Of a stretch of DNA of 64,000 bases, positions 21,862 to 33,984 are shown in pieces (the stretch's first letter is position 1; every line of letters starts with the position of its first letter). The translations under genes were made by a program, and so were the position numbers. The notes beneath the pieces were generated by a model. The model was not told the DNA's origin, did no database searches, and saw nothing but the letters and a program-made list of their open reading frames with translations. The DNA is from Ampullaceana balthica (taxonomy: Eukaryota > Mollusca > Gastropoda > Lymnaeidae), in NCBI GenBank assembly GCA_944989445.1, contig CALYLW010000130.1, positions 2,112,166 through 2,176,165 of the forward strand, written 5' to 3'.

Positions 21862-24189
21862 CAGTGGCGTAGCGATGGGGGCAGAGGGGGGAAGGCAAAT
21901 GCCGCGGGTGGCAAATTCATAGTCGTTAATTAGTTTCTTAAAATGAAAATTTTAAAAGAAAGAGAAGTTTTTTTTAAAAAACCTCAATTAAAGAAAATCC
22001 AAATAAGAAATTAATAAAAATAAATAAAGGAACTATCCAAAAGAATGTGAACGTTTTAACTGCCAAAACTTCAAATTCCTTATTGGATATAAATTCATCT
22101 GATACTAATACTATTGTAATTTTTTTTAAAAGAGGCTAAATTAGTATGATAACGTGACACTAATGTGGTGATAAATTCGCTGATTCTTAAAATTTGACAG
22201 CAAACCCTAGTGTAAAATTTGGGGGGGGGGCGGCAAATTCCTCGATGTTAATTAGCTAATTGTTAAAACGTGAAAATAAATTTTAATAAAATGAAAGAAA
22301 AGCCAAGATAAGTACTAAATAAGTACTCAACATAACCAAACGTTTTTTCAAATGGAAGGACTCAGAAATTGGATAAAAAAGAATAGACTATTAATAAATA
22401 CCGACAATTAGTTGTTGTAAAAGAGAAAACAAAGTGGCAAGAAGTACTTGATAGAATATTTGATATTATTAAATCCTGGCCAAATTGAATGTGACTTTTT
22501 GAGGTCACAGAGATAGCAATACTGTTGCAAATAAAGGCAATATTCTGGAACTAATGCATTAGCTTGCAAAGTAAGTTCGAGCACTCCGAGAACATAGTGG
22601 GAAAAGGGGTAAAAAACGTGTCATCTAAAATTAAAACTGAGCTCAAAGCAATTTTAGGAGATACAGTTCACGAAAAATCATCTTTCTTCAATAACAAGAT
22701 ACCAAATATTGTTCCATTGTATTTGATAGCTCTTCATATATTTGACATAAGGATCAAACAAGTCCAGTTGTGTGATATGTAAAGATTGAAAATCAAAAAG
22801 TAGACGCTGTAGAATCTTTCAAAGATTTCATTCAAGCAAAAGTGAATCTGCTTACGACATTTCTGAAATGATTTTGAATAAATGATGATCTTAAAATAAT
22901 GGACTGCACAGGCCCAACGTGTGTTAATACTTCTTAAGGGCTGGAAAGTAAACAAGAGTTCAACAAAGCGCAAAAACATAAAATCTCATGTCAAACTCGT
23001 TCAAACAGTTAAACCTAATTTGTTAACATGATACTCCAACTGAAACGAATTCTCCAACTATTTTAGTACACTTGAGCTTTGTTACGAATTATTTTCCACA
23101 GTTATAAATACCAAATTGCTTTTACAAGCGAGGCATTCAGACTTCAGGATACAAAATAGTGAATATACCATGGAGCCATTTTGAGGTTACTTTGTAAGCT
23201 ATAGAACTGAAAGATGCAGTAAAAAAAGCTCAACACACGAAAAGACGCAAGAAGTTTGCTAGTCACAATGTAGATCAATATTTTTATGTTCAAAGTTACA
23301 TTTTAAAAAGCCCGAAATTCTTTACAAACATATAGCGCTCAACAAAAAAAATTCTTAGCAGTGACTATTCACAGAGAAACAAATGGAATGGAATACTTAA
23401 GGGATGCTTTGAAATTTGATAAAATTTTATGTGGAAACCTCATCATTTTAATCAAACCTTCCAATCAAAGAACAAGAAAGACAAATTTTTGGTGATCGAA
23501 AGCAAATATGTAGAATAACAGTTAAGAAATTTGGTTTCTTCATAAGATGAGATTAGTGTATAAATTCGTGTGAGGCTTTGGCAGTTATATAGAATTTAGA
23601 GAACAGACATGATTTTCGTACACCAGCTAATCTACTGGTCTTTGACATTTTGTCTTCAAATTAGAGTATTAAAAATATCCCACATGACATAGTCAGGCAA
23701 GGAATATTTTAACCCACATGAATAGAATAAAAAAGTAATGAATTCAAGACTAGGTGGTTTATTTAAGTTTATAAAGATATTTAGGCTCGAAGTTACCCTG
23801 CCTAAAGTAATATAATTAATTCAAACATTGCTTACAACTGTCTTAAGTACTGAAGTAATGCAAGGTGTTAAAAAGGCTTCTCTCAACTTATTTTAATGAA
23901 AATTAATGACGATCAATTACGAATACACCCAAAATTGTCTAATCTATTGCTATTTTGGCTATTGAGCATGCCATGGCTGAAAACATTGATACATGAAAGA
24001 TTGAGCAATGAGGAAAATCATAAAAACTGTATTTTCATTAAAGAAATGAAGCCTTTCTTTTAAACATAAAAATATATAGTGTTCTTACTATTACTTTCTA
24101 ATTATTTTTTTTTACTTTATAGCGTTAACATATTTGTGGGGCAAATTTGGTTTCTGCCCCGGGCGGCACATACCCACGCTACGCCTCTG
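21862..24189 (+). mobile_element. ZMYM1-type hAT transposon, decayed
   Basis: Ends CAGTGGCGTAGCGATGGGGG and TACCCACGCTACGCCTCTG form inverted repeats of the CAGWGGCGT type. The exact 8-bp duplication TATATCAG at 21854-21861 and 24190-24197 comes from the host minisatellite unit. The 2328-bp body is AT-rich and holds only scraps of a transposase. Confidence 0.93.
22564..22782 (+). pseudogene. Scrap of ZMYM1-like hAT transposase
   Basis: The frame NIVGKGVKNVSSKIKTELKA followed by ILGDTVHEK resembles the segment of ZMYM1-type hAT transposases just before the first catalytic aspartate (the usual shape is 'yLS..iQnE.I.lLG..V...I'). Surrounding frames are full of stops. Non-functional. Confidence 0.5.
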
Positions 24190-24215
24190 TATATCAGTTA
24201 TCATATTTCTATGTC

Positions 24216-24469
24216 AGCATTTAAACATGATTTTATATTCCCTCCACCTTCTCTTTTCGTCAGTACACATTTACTTCAGTTCTCGTTCCTTGCTCGCCTC
24301 CTTCCCAAGCCACAACCCTCCCCTTCTCTCTAACACCCACCCAAATCGCCCCACCCCCCCCCCAAATCTCCAAGTTACAAATTGCTCTCATTGTCCCTGG
24401 CTTGTGCACTGGTCAAGATGTGAACTGGAAATGGCACGAGGGAGACAGAAAGATAGAGTGAGAGAGAGA

Positions 24470-24529
<60 letters not shown>

Positions 24530-24964
24530 AGAAATTGCCGCGGCTAGGAAAGCTTTTCGTAGTTTTAATAGATACATTTCCGTGTCTTGTCTCCCTTTCG
24601 TCAGAGTGGGTGATTGGTCCTGTGCCCTGATTTAGAAACTAATTCACTTTCGTGTTTTATGTTTTTGTTATTCCTTTTTTCAAATAAAGTTTTAGTAGCT
24701 AATAATGAATGATACAAATTAAAATACCCCAAATATGTCTATAAATAAGCTAATGTTAATATAGGAGAAAACAATGGATAAAGATTTCTCATAAATTGGT
24801 TTCCAGAAAAATCCAAACTAGACCAACATACTCTAGTAGGTGACCCGTATAATATGGATTATATCCGTTTATTGTCTGCTGTTGTACTCAAATGTGGCCG
24901 CACAATCCTTTTTAAAAAATAACGCGTTTTGTGAAATATGATTAACTCCATGTTCTTTAGCGTA
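24216..24964. repeat. No gene; (AG)n microsatellite at 24456-24527
   Basis: The stretch holds a C-rich tract (24330-24365) and an almost pure (AG)n run of about 70 bp at 24456-24527. The 137-codon frame across it is low-complexity and not called. Confidence 0.8.
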
Positions 24965-25200
24965 AATGTGGGGCGTGAGGGGAGGATAGAGCGTACAATG
25001 GGGTCAGGCGTACAAGGGGGTCAAGCGTACAAGGAGGTCAAGCGTACGATGGGGTTAAGCTTCCGGTGGGGTCAAGCGTACAACGGGGTCCGGCGTACAA
25101 CGGGGTCAATCGCACTACGGGGGTCAAACTTACAACGGGGTCAAGCGTACAACGGGTATAAGTTTAAAATGGGGTCAAGCGTACAATGGAGTCGAGCAGC
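24965..25200. repeat. 17-bp degenerate tandem repeat
   Basis: About 13 units of GGGGTCAAGCGTACAAC with many substitutions. The 107-codon frame across it is a by-product. Confidence 0.85.
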
Positions 25201-25494
25201 CAACGATAGCGCATCACAGTGCGCAAGGAGAGCAGGAAAGACGACGAAATACATTTGTTAATTGTAAGATTAGACAATAAAAGTATTGTTAAATGTATAG
25301 TTAGAACTTAAGAGAAAGCGATAACTTAAGTTTATCAAGGAAACAAACAAACAAAAAACACACTTTTCACAAAAATCACTCTCCAGTAATATCATTATAT
25401 ATATATTTACGCTCAATTATGTAGCCTAACGCTGAGGGACATCACTCTGCTTTTTTAAAATTTTGTGTTGTAAGCAGTGCTGATTGACTCAAAT
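25201..25494. other. No gene recognised
   Basis: AT-rich sequence without identifiable content. Confidence 0.4.
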
Positions 25495-26060
25495 AGTTAT
25501 TTTTTGGTGCAGTAATTTGGTGCGCTGCTTTCTAAAATTAGTTAAAAAATCGTGTGGTGATTAGCACTGTAAAAATTATTATATAAATACTTTGTTTAAT
25601 TTTCAGGAATATTTAGTATTTATCATTCAGGGATAAGCTACTTGGGCTTTTGACCTGAAAAACAATTGGGCGCCTCAATTTAAAAGTACTTTGTGTAGTT
25701 TAATATTACGTATTATCATACAAGGACAAGTTTGTTGGGCTTTTGAAAAAAGTGGGTGCCGTAGGCGCCCTAAATAAAAGTGGGCGCCCCAGCACAACCT
25801 ATATTATATACATACTTTGTGTACATTTCAGGAATATTTCGTATTTATCATACCAGGATAAGTTACTTGGGCTTTTGACATGAAAAATAAAAATTAAAAA
25901 AAAACTATCATAAAATACTTTGTTTACATCTAAGAAATTTTAATATTACATATTTATCATACAAGTACAAGTTAGTTGGGCTTTTGAAAAAGGTGGGCGC
26001 CGTAGGCGCCCTTAAAATAAGGGGGCGCCGCAGGCGCCACGGCACCGCAGCACAAACTAG
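25495..26060. repeat. Four diverged ~110-bp units with GGCGCC blocks
   Basis: A block like 'atactttgt..a.tttcaggaatatt' followed by TTATCATACAAGGACAAGTT and TTGGGCTTTTGA occurs at about 25585, 25690, 25808 and 25915. The second and fourth units carry GGTGGGCGCCGTAGGCGCCC-like GC-rich repeats in otherwise AT-rich DNA. The left edge (25495-25543) is an inverted copy of 4707-4752. Confidence 0.7.
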
Positions 26061-26394
26061 TAGTATAATATGTTGATATTACGCCTGTCTCTAAAACAGT
26101 CTTCAATACGCGAGCAAAATAAAAGTTTCAGTTTGCAACTCATAATGTTCTTCTTGGATAGTGTTATTTCATTGCGTCTTGTAACTTACGTAGCCCCTGC
26201 ATTGTCGGTGTTATGGCTAGTGGATATAATGAAGCTTACCTACAACAGGTGTTACCCAGTGGCGGCCTTATCCATAGCCCCCCCCCGGTGTCCAGCGGTG
26301 GCACTATCCACAGCATGCCCCCTGTCCAGGGTGTTTAAGTCCCACGAGGGACTCAATTTGTCTTAATTTCTTACCAACCTACGTCACCTCATGT
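26061..26394. other. No gene recognised
   Basis: A 98-codon plus-strand frame (26070-26366) has no domain and crosses a poly-C run. Not called. Confidence 0.4.
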
Positions 26395-26546
26395 CAGAGG
26401 CGTAGCTATTAAATTTGGAGCTTCAGGAAAAACTATGAAATTGCCCCCCCCCCAATTTGTTCACATGATATAATGTAACCTTGTAAGCCTTCATTTAGTC
26501 CGGGAGACATATGTATCCCAACCCCTCCCCCATCGATACGCCTCTG
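26395..26546. mobile_element. 152-bp MITE, CAGAGGCGTAGC ends
   Basis: Ends CAGAGGCGTAGCTATTA and CATCGATACGCCTCTG are inverted repeats of the same type as the ZMYM1-type element at 21862. Flanks CCTCATGT and CTTCAGAT agree at only five of eight positions, so the target duplication has decayed or is absent. Confidence 0.6.
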
Positions 26547-26940
26547 CTTCAGATGCAGCCCTGATTAAAAACATATTACTACGAAGCTGACAAAACCTTT
26601 CCTACTACAGCCCAGCTTTTCCTCGGACTAAACCTTTTAAAGAGACCTAATTATAGGATCAATGTCTTCTCTAATATCTGGCTTACTTAATGTGAAGGGG
26701 GAAACAAAATTCCCATTAGCAGCTCACCTTTTTAAAAAATAATTAGTAATACATATATTAATGCTCCATTAATGAATAATCGGATTTTCCCAATTAGCTA
26801 CTCGACTCTGCAACCCTCCACATAGCCTCGTCATTGCAATCCCATCCCAAACCCCAACCAACAACAACCACACATGCTCGTGGACTTGATAACCAATAGT
26901 GAGTGAGAAAATATCGGAAACTATTTTTCAATCAAATGTA
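26547..26940. other. No gene recognised
   Basis: Unclassified AT-rich sequence. Confidence 0.4.
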
Positions 26941-27275
26941 GGAGTTAGTTGGGTTAGCGTGAGGGTGTATGAGGGTATATGTGGTTCCATAAGATTGTAT
27001 ATTTTGCATGAGATTGTATGAGGTTGTATGAGGTTGCATGAGGTTGCATGAGTTTGCATGAGGTTGCATGAGGTTGTATGAGGTTGTATGAGGTTGCATG
27101 AGGTTGTATGAGGCTGTATGAGGTTGTATGAGTTTGCATGAGGTTGCATGAGGTTGTATGAGGTTGTATGAGGTTGTATGAGGTTGTATGAGGTTGCATG
27201 AGGTTGTATGAGGTTGTATGAGGTTGCATGAGGTGCATGAGTCATGAGGTTGTATGAGGTTGTAAGAGTTTGTAT
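26941..27275. repeat. 10-bp tandem repeat GAGGTTGYAT
   Basis: About 32 copies of a decamer in which GTAT and GCAT forms alternate irregularly. Three codons' worth of slippage gives open frames on the minus strand (SYNLIQPHT), which are by-products. Confidence 0.95.
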
Positions 27276-27334
27276 GAATTTTTTGGGGGGTTGAAATCTT
27301 TAATCGTTGTTATCAGAATTTCAGATTCGTTCAG

Positions 27335-27735
27335 TGTCTCCTGCTGCGGCATGTTGCCCATGAACATGGGTAGAGAACCACTGGTCTGAAGCGGCATGTG
27401 GTCCATGAACATGGGTAGAGAACCACTGGTCCGATGCGGCATAGGGCCCATGAACATGGGTAGAGAACCACTGGTCTGATGCGGCATGTTGCCCATGAAC
27501 ATGGGTAGAGAACCACTGGTCTGAAACGGCATGTGGCCCATGAACAGGGTCGAGCGGCAGTGGCCCATGAGCAGGGTAAGAAACCACTGGTCTGAAGCGG
27601 CATGTGCTCCATGAACATGGGTAGAGAACCACTGGTCTGAAGCGGCATGTGGTCCATGAACATGGGTAGAGAACCACTGGTCTGATGCGGCATGGGGCCA
27701 ATGAACATGGGTAGAGGACCACTGGTCTGATGATG
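27335..27735. repeat. 45-bp minisatellite, about nine copies
   Basis: Unit: CATGTGGTCCATGAACATGG, GTAGAGAACCACTGGTCTGA, AGCGG. One unit near 27540-27580 is rearranged. The 261-codon minus frame (QTSGSLPMFM repeats) results from a period divisible by three and has no domain outside the array. Confidence 0.93.
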
Positions 27736-28206
27736 CCAAACTCTCACAAACCCAATCAGCGCGATCAAACGTGACTTTGTGCGCGTGCAGAAATGGGGGC
27801 GGAGGGGAGGCTAGGGCGAGCACTGTTGGCTGATTAAATGCAGTGGTGGGTGACGAAGAGGAAGCAGTTGGGGATGGGTTGGGGGGGGGCGCTAATACAC
27901 ATAGGCAATAAACCTGTGTTCTAATAACCACCAGGAAATCAGGAGGCGTCAAATTGACCGTGACTAAACAGTTGGGGACAACTGAGGTGTGAGAAGCCCC
28001 GTCCAGCCGATACCTCATGTTTCCCAAACGACGTAACGCCGACCTGACGGTTGGACAGAGCTGAAGATATGGGGTGGGGTGGAGTGCGGTGTTTCACGGC
28101 GTTTCCTCTAGGATGGTATAGGAAGGTGGTGGGGCACGGGGCTAGAGTTGCCATATTAGGACACTTGTGGTACAGATACAATCTCATCTCAAAGGATAGT
28201 GACAAT
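27736..28206. other. No gene recognised
   Basis: Unclassified sequence with G-runs near 27878-27890 and 28065-28140. Confidence 0.4.
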
Positions 28207-28385
28207 CAATGTTCCGTTTAAGCGGCGCGGACGTGCCGATATCTGACCGACGCCGCGCAGAAGTATAGAATTACCGCGCAGCATATTTTGAAAAACATAA
28301 CACAAAAAAATAGATGAGTTGCAACTTTGCACACGAGATTTTTTTTCTTTGCACGTGGACGAATGAACATTAATAGGAACAATTA
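28207..28385. mobile_element. hAT MITE, CAATGTTCCC family, copy 2
   Basis: Starts CAATGTTCCGTTTAAG, ends TAGGAACAATTA, with the family core ATATCTGACCGACGCCGCGC and the TTGCACACGAGA block. Flanks GTGACAAT and CAGACAAT share six of eight positions. An older copy than 1 and 3. Confidence 0.75.
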
Positions 28386-28672
28386 CAGACAATGTTATTA
28401 AAGTCTTTGATTACGTGAATCACGTTACTATAATTAAGAGGTGAGGAAAAGTGTGTGTGTGGGGGGGGAGGTTGAATCGAAATCTCAAACTAAAACAAAT
28501 ACCTCCATAGGTATTAATGTGACATGACGGCTGATTAAGGAGAGGACCTAGCACTGACACTGGACCATTGCAAAAACGGCCTCAGATGGCTGTTTCCGCT
28601 TAAAGCAAAAGGTCTGGTCAATGTTAAAGCAAAACCTGTGGAGAATATTTAGCGTTTGTTTAGCCGCTAGGA
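28386..28672. other. No gene recognised
   Basis: Unclassified sequence with a G8 run near 28462. Confidence 0.4.
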
Positions 28673-28880
28673 CAAAGGTGGCGAACCTTTTTGGGGCCGC
28701 GTGCCCGAAATTCAGACAAACCCCAATTATTTATGGTTAAGTGCCAACACTTCAATGAAACCCTAAAATTGGCTTTTGGCTTGGCCGGTTTGTCTAAGGA
28801 AGTAATATTTTAGTCGCGTGACGGCTGATGAGGCTCTGCGTGCCGACTGTTGCCCGCGTGCCATAGTTTCGCCATCACTG
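28673..28880. mobile_element. 208-bp hAT MITE, CARWGGTGGCGAAC ends
   Basis: Ends CAAAGGTGGCGAACC and GTTTCGCCATCACTG are imperfect inverted repeats with GCGTGCC words inside both ends. Flanks CGCTAGGA and CTCTGGGA share six of eight positions. Confidence 0.7.
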
Positions 28881-28937
28881 CTCTGGGAACTAAACGTGTG
28901 CATCCAACCGAAGGCACCGAGCTCGAATCCTATACAA

Positions 28938-29125
28938 TAGTGCTTCTCAAAGTGGTGGTCCGCGGACCGGTGCCGGTCCGTGGGCCATCCGATGCCGGTC
29001 CGCAGAAGTTACCAACAAAGGACATTTCGCTACCACGTCAGTACAGGGAAACTAGTTCACCGGTCCCAGTTGCAATGGAAAAAATTCCTGCTGGTCCGCA
29101 ATACTTAAAAGTTTGAGGAGCACTG
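28938..29125. mobile_element. 188-bp hAT MITE, AGTGCTTCTCAAA ends
   Basis: Ends TAGTGCTTCTCAAAG and TTTGAGGAGCACTG, with subterminal GGTCCGCGGACCGG palindromes, and an exact 8-bp duplication CTATACAA at 28930-28937 and 29126-29133. Related ends occur at 61589. Confidence 0.92.
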
Positions 29126-29859
29126 CTATACAAGACCGAACACTGTGCCCGAAAAAAAACTGGAAAACAATGTTTTTCAGTTTATTATAATGAGTTTAAA
29201 AGGTTGTTTCTATAAACAGTCGAATACTTAGACCGGCCTTCAAAGAATGACGAAATCGATTACTTGAGGCACTGGTACATTATTCGTTGAACGTTTGTAA
29301 CGTTCTTGCGGCCAAGTCATAACGTCTTACAAACATGAAAACAACAGAGACTTTGTGCAAGTCTCTTGAAAACTCCTAAGCGCCCCACTTACAATCTGAA
29401 TACGAATGAGTTCCAGCTCTGTCACGTCTATGTGTTTGTGGGTGAGGAAGGGGGTTTAGGCACGGGTGAGGGGCGATTATGGGTGAGGAGTTTGCAGACC
29501 GGCTAAAAGTGGTTTGAGTCCTGGAAGCCACGTGTAAAAACCGCACGAAGTGAAAGCCTCCCGATAGGTTTACATATATCTACATAGAATTTACATTGAC
29601 ATAACTTGCTAGTTAGCTTATATCTCTTCTCAAGACAGTGACGCATCGAACACAGCGGAGGTGAAGTAATGTTGTTATTGTTGGTTTGGGCACGTATTCC
29701 CCTTCCAGAGCCATGCTCGTAGAGAGCCATCCTTTTTATGGAGCAAAACTTATTACCCATCCATTCAGAGCCAGAACCGTACACAGCCACCCTTTACAGT
29801 GTAACACCCCGGTGTAAGGTAACCCCGTGAATAAACATACCTCATTTACCCGTACATAA
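29126..29859. other. No gene recognised
   Basis: A 95-codon minus frame (29503-29790) has no recognisable domain. Not called. Confidence 0.4.
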
Positions 29860-30315
29860 CAGTTGGTTGCCGCATGCCGTAATTAACGTTTTCCGCATGC
29901 CGTAATTAACATTTTCCACATGCCGTAAATAACGTTTGCCGCATGCCGTAATTAACATTTGCCGCATGCCATAAATAACGTTTGCCGCATGCCGTAATCA
30001 ATGCTCCCTCTAAGGTTCGTTGGTTCGTGTGCAAAGTAAAAAATGTCGTGTGCAAAGTTGCTCAGAAACCATATTTTATGTTATATTTTACAAAATTTAC
30101 TGCATGTAAATTCTAAACTGCTGCGCGGCGTCAGTCAGATATCTGCGCGGCCGCGCAGTAGCGCAGCTTAAAGGGAACATTGGCCGTAATTAACGTTTGC
30201 CGCATGCTGTAAATAACTTTTGCCGCATGACGTAAATTTCTTTTGCTGCATGCCGTAATTAACTTTTGAAGCATGCCGTAAATAACGTTTGAGCATGCTA
30301 TAAATAACGTTTGCG
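29860..30315. repeat. 23-bp tandem repeat interrupted by a MITE
   Basis: About 12 units of GCCGCATGCCGTAATTAACG plus TTT, on both sides of the MITE at 29999-30182. Units on the right are more diverged. Confidence 0.93.
29999..30182. mobile_element. 184-bp hAT MITE, CAATGTTCCC family, copy 3
   Basis: Ends CAATGCTCCCTCTAAG and CTTAAAGGGAACATTG; exact duplication GCCGTAAT at 29991-29998 and 30183-30190, taken from the tandem repeat unit. It holds CTGCGCGGCCGCGCAG, a perfect 16-bp palindrome. Confidence 0.95.
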
Positions 30316-30613
30316 TATATTTTAGAAAAGTTAACTTACAGAAAGGTAGTTAAGCAACCTAAAGATGTTCCCTGTAAATGGAGATCTAAAGTACACAATA
30401 GTTTCGACAAGTCATCATGTTATCTACCGACTGTTCAATGACAAACATTGACGGCACGTTTCGTCGTAGAGTAGGCTAAATAATCTCCAGACATACTCGC
30501 AACCACTCCAGCATGAATGGACCGGAGACAAACTTAATTTTTGCCAAAGGAATATTTGTCACTTAATATTTACATTTAGGGCGCATCTGCTTGATGAGGC
30601 GATCAACCTTGAA
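30316..30613. other. No gene recognised
   Basis: Unclassified sequence. Confidence 0.4.
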
Positions 30614-30942
30614 CCGGGGTCGGGAAACCATGGCTGGCGAGCCAGATGTGGCTCTTTGATGGCTGCATCTGGCTCTCAGACAAAATGTTCGATTATAAAA
30701 AAAAAGTTTATTCAGACTCATTTTATGTACATATTAACTAATTGCATATAAAAAAAACAGCATACCAATGTTATTAAAAAGAATTTAGACATAATTATTG
30801 TACTTTCAGTGTTGAAATTACACAAAATGCACCAATTTTCATAAATTTTTAGTTTTAAACATAATGTAGGGCTCTAAACGAATTACTTTTCAAAATATGT
30901 GGTTTTTATGGCTTTCTGAGACAAAAAGTTTCCCGACCCCTG
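30614..30942. mobile_element. 329-bp hAT-like MITE, CMGGGGTCGGGAAA ends
   Basis: Ends CCGGGGTCGGGAAA and TTTCCCGACCCCTG are inverted repeats with one mismatch. GAGCCAGATGTGGCTC near the left end is itself a near-palindrome. Flanks ACCTTGAA and ACTTAGAG agree at five of eight positions only. Confidence 0.7.
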
Positions 30943-33054
30943 ACTTAGAGTGTAAGAAATAAAAGGACTGTGAGATAGTTGTCCGAAAATCTTTCCATCT
31001 AACTAAGGGATAATTACCATCCCACATCACCATTTCAGCCCTAGCTTCTACTATACACATAATGAAGATTTTATTTAAAAAATAGTTATACGATGTTTTC
31101 AAGTAAAAACAAACTTTATGTTGCAACATACTAAAACGTTGTCGCATTCACACAGCGGTCCTCAAAACGAACACCATTCATGTCTCGACCCGAGAGCAAC
31201 GTAATATAATATAATCAACCCAGAGAGCTTAGGAACCGGTAAATGTTTGAGACTCCCGATATAAATAAGCTCACCCTCATGACCCCGCCACTCTAATTTG
31301 AGATCCATCCGTTTAGTGTTTACGTGGAGCCGCGTTCTCGTTCACTCTGAGAGTGGGACTTGAGATTGTGTCCTTGTCGCATACATTTTCATAGACCAAT
31401 GGCTACCAAGGGAACGCCTTGCCAAGAGTTCAGCATCTGCAATAGTATCTCAGTTCTCCTCAGAGGGGGATTTCTAAAAGGAAATGGGGTGCGGGATGCC
31501 GGTTTTCAGTTATCCAATCGAGATCGCTGATTGCGGCAAGCAGATACTTTTTTTTGTATTAGCTCTCGACATACCACGTCCCACCCACGCACCCACATAT
31601 ACAACTCGTGAGTTCATCGTAACCAATCATGGAAATTGCGCAAGAACTTTGTTTACTTTTTTTTTATTTTAGTAGTTTCACATGTTCCTCAAATAAATAG
31701 GCTAACTAGTAATCCTGTATTTAAGTGGCTCAATTTTATAAAATGTTTTGGTGAAGTAAAGGTGGAGACTTTAAACACAAACTCATTGCGTAATTATTAG
31801 TCAGAGCTTTCCTAATAGTTTGTGAGTCAATGCAATACTACAGTGTATCTTTAAAAATTGAAGCAGTAACAAATTGACAATATAATATTACTAGTTGTTT
31901 ACTCGCAAGAATTGCGTGTCTAACACAGTGAAGGGACCTTAATGAACATTCAGCGGCGTTACTCGGGTTGGAGTCGCGAGGAAATTTGGGGGGGGGGTGG
32001 TTCATTGGTACATTTTGGACAAACACTTTCCACTGAAAAAAATTACCACTGCAGTTGGGCGAAAATTACGTCCCGAATTTTTTGCCGTTCTATGCCATGA
32101 CCAAGAAAGACATAGGCCACTGCAGGATGAAGTATTTGTAAATGGTTAACTTTTATATGTGTTTTGTAGGCGTTCTCACAGTACAAACTTTCGTGCAATA
32201 AATCCTTGAAATACTATTGTCAACAAAATAACTTTAAGATGCACATTATATACAGAAATATAACTTTGAGGTTTCACAACGTGGAGACATCAGCCAGACA
32301 TCCGCCATTTCTTTCTATCAACTCTGACAACTGCTTTCGCGCCATTTCTACCCATGTGACCTCTCTGTCACTAATCTCGTGATTTTCACGTGACAGTAAT
32401 GCGCTTTTTAAAAAAAAACTTTAAAAAAAAACACAAAAAAAAACACTTAAATTATCAGAAAATAGAACATCCTGCTGAAAGTATCTTGCTTCATCAATTA
32501 GAATATCTTGATATAGTATACACTCATCAGAGTTTAGAGTATTTACTATCTTGCTGTAGGACTCTTGCATCAGATATTGAAATATCTTGTTATACGTTAT
32601 CAGGTTTTTTCATCAGATATTAGAATATCTCGTTATAGGACTCTAGTATAAGAGATTAAAACATATGGCTTTGTTTTTTCAGCTTAAACTTCGATTTAAA
32701 TGGTAAAAAGAAATAATTTTAAAGCGAGAAGTTGGGGGTGGCTGAAGGAGATAAAAGATTAACAAATCTCAATCAACCCGAGAGTCCAGTACACGAACAA
32801 CAACAAAAAAGCAAAACAAACAAACAAACAAACAAAAAATGGAAAAAGAAATCCAAGCAAGTCCGCTATCAACTTGTGAGGTTCTTGTGTGGGTTATGAC
32901 ATGTGTGAGAGAGGGTGGGATAAACGCGATGGATGAGAATAGTAGGGTGGCCCCCCACCCCACCACCTCCCTAAACTGCAACGACGACGCCAACCCCAGT
33001 TCCACAGAGCCGCACATCTTCCATTATTAACGATCAACTTAATTCATCGCGACC
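30943..33054. other. 2.1 kb without a recognisable gene
   Basis: AT-rich. A weak repeat of ATATCTTG/CATCAGATATTRGAATATC type lies at 32450-32640, a poly-A-rich stretch at 32400-32445, and C/A-rich low complexity near 32800-32840. Open frames (31484, 32390, 32769, 32839) are short and without domains. Confidence 0.5.
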
Positions 33055-33178
33055 GCCCGGTTGTGGTATCGCTGTCACGGATGACACCCGCCTCGGGGGG
33101 ATACCGTCGCTCGATACTGCACGGGGCGATACCAAGGGGAATCGGTATGGTATCGATGTTGTTTTTTATAACACCCTA
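33055..33178 (-). mobile_element. hAT-like terminal fragment
   Basis: On the minus strand the sequence starts TAGGGTGTTATAAAAAACAA and continues with repeated CGATACCA/GGTATCG words, like TAGGG-ended hAT elements. The other end was not found. Confidence 0.3.
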
Positions 33179-33430
33179 AACTAAACGATTTCTCTCAAAG
33201 ATTTGTTTTTGCACTGCGCCTTGATGTGATTGATGAAAATTTAATTAGACGGCCTAAATGACGAAAATTATCCTGTTTTATTTTTAACCAAAGACGATGA
33301 AGGAGTGAAACCACACAATACAACTTGTTTTTACACTGGCATTGTTTTCAATTAAATGTAAAATTTGTAAAATAAAAACATCAAGAAAATTATTGGTGAA
33401 GATAGTATAGTGACGTTATAAAGTTAAGTT

Positions 33431-33465
33431 GCTTGTGTGTTTGTGTCTGTGTGTGTGTGTGTGTG

Positions 33466-33502
<37 letters not shown>

Positions 33503-33744
33503 CTGTGTGTGTCTGTGTGTGTCTGTGTGTGTCTGTGTGTGTGTCTCTGTGTGTGTGTCTTTGTGTGTGTCTGCGTGTGTGTCTGTGTGTGTCTGTGTGT
33601 GTGTCTCTGTGTGTGTGTCTCTCTGTGTGTGTGTGTCTGTGTGTGTGTCTGTATGTGTGTGTCTGTGTGTATGTGTGTGTGTCTGTGTGTATGTGTGTGT
33701 GTCTGTGTCTGTGTGTATGTCTGTGTGTGTGTCTGTGTGTGTTG
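33431..33744. repeat. (GTGTCT)n / (GT)n microsatellite
   Basis: Over 300 bp of GT repeats broken by CT every 6-14 bases, plus a (CT)n run at 33467-33490. Frames of about 100 codons on both strands (CVCVCV, THTQTH) are by-products. Confidence 0.95.
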
Positions 33745-33984
33745 CAAATGTAGCTTCAATTTGTCCTCACAGCATTATTAGTTAATTCATTTGTATACAG
33801 TTAAGATTATGTTTACTTTTTTAAGCGCTTATATGGATATTCAATAGCGTTTTCTTTTTTAAATAATTTCTCCAAACTCGGCGACGATACTAAATATTAT
33901 AGGGGTAATATGTGGCTTTATAAATGTATGTGATTATTAAGCCCACAAACAACATTCAGTTAGTTTTCTATGACCTACCTATCA

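Noticed and set aside
27242..28027. 261-codon minus-strand frame with QTSGSLPMFM repeats
   Set aside because: Follows from the 45-bp period; no start context, domain or splice evidence.
33424..33785. CVCVCV and THTQTH frames
   Set aside because: GT microsatellite translated in six frames.
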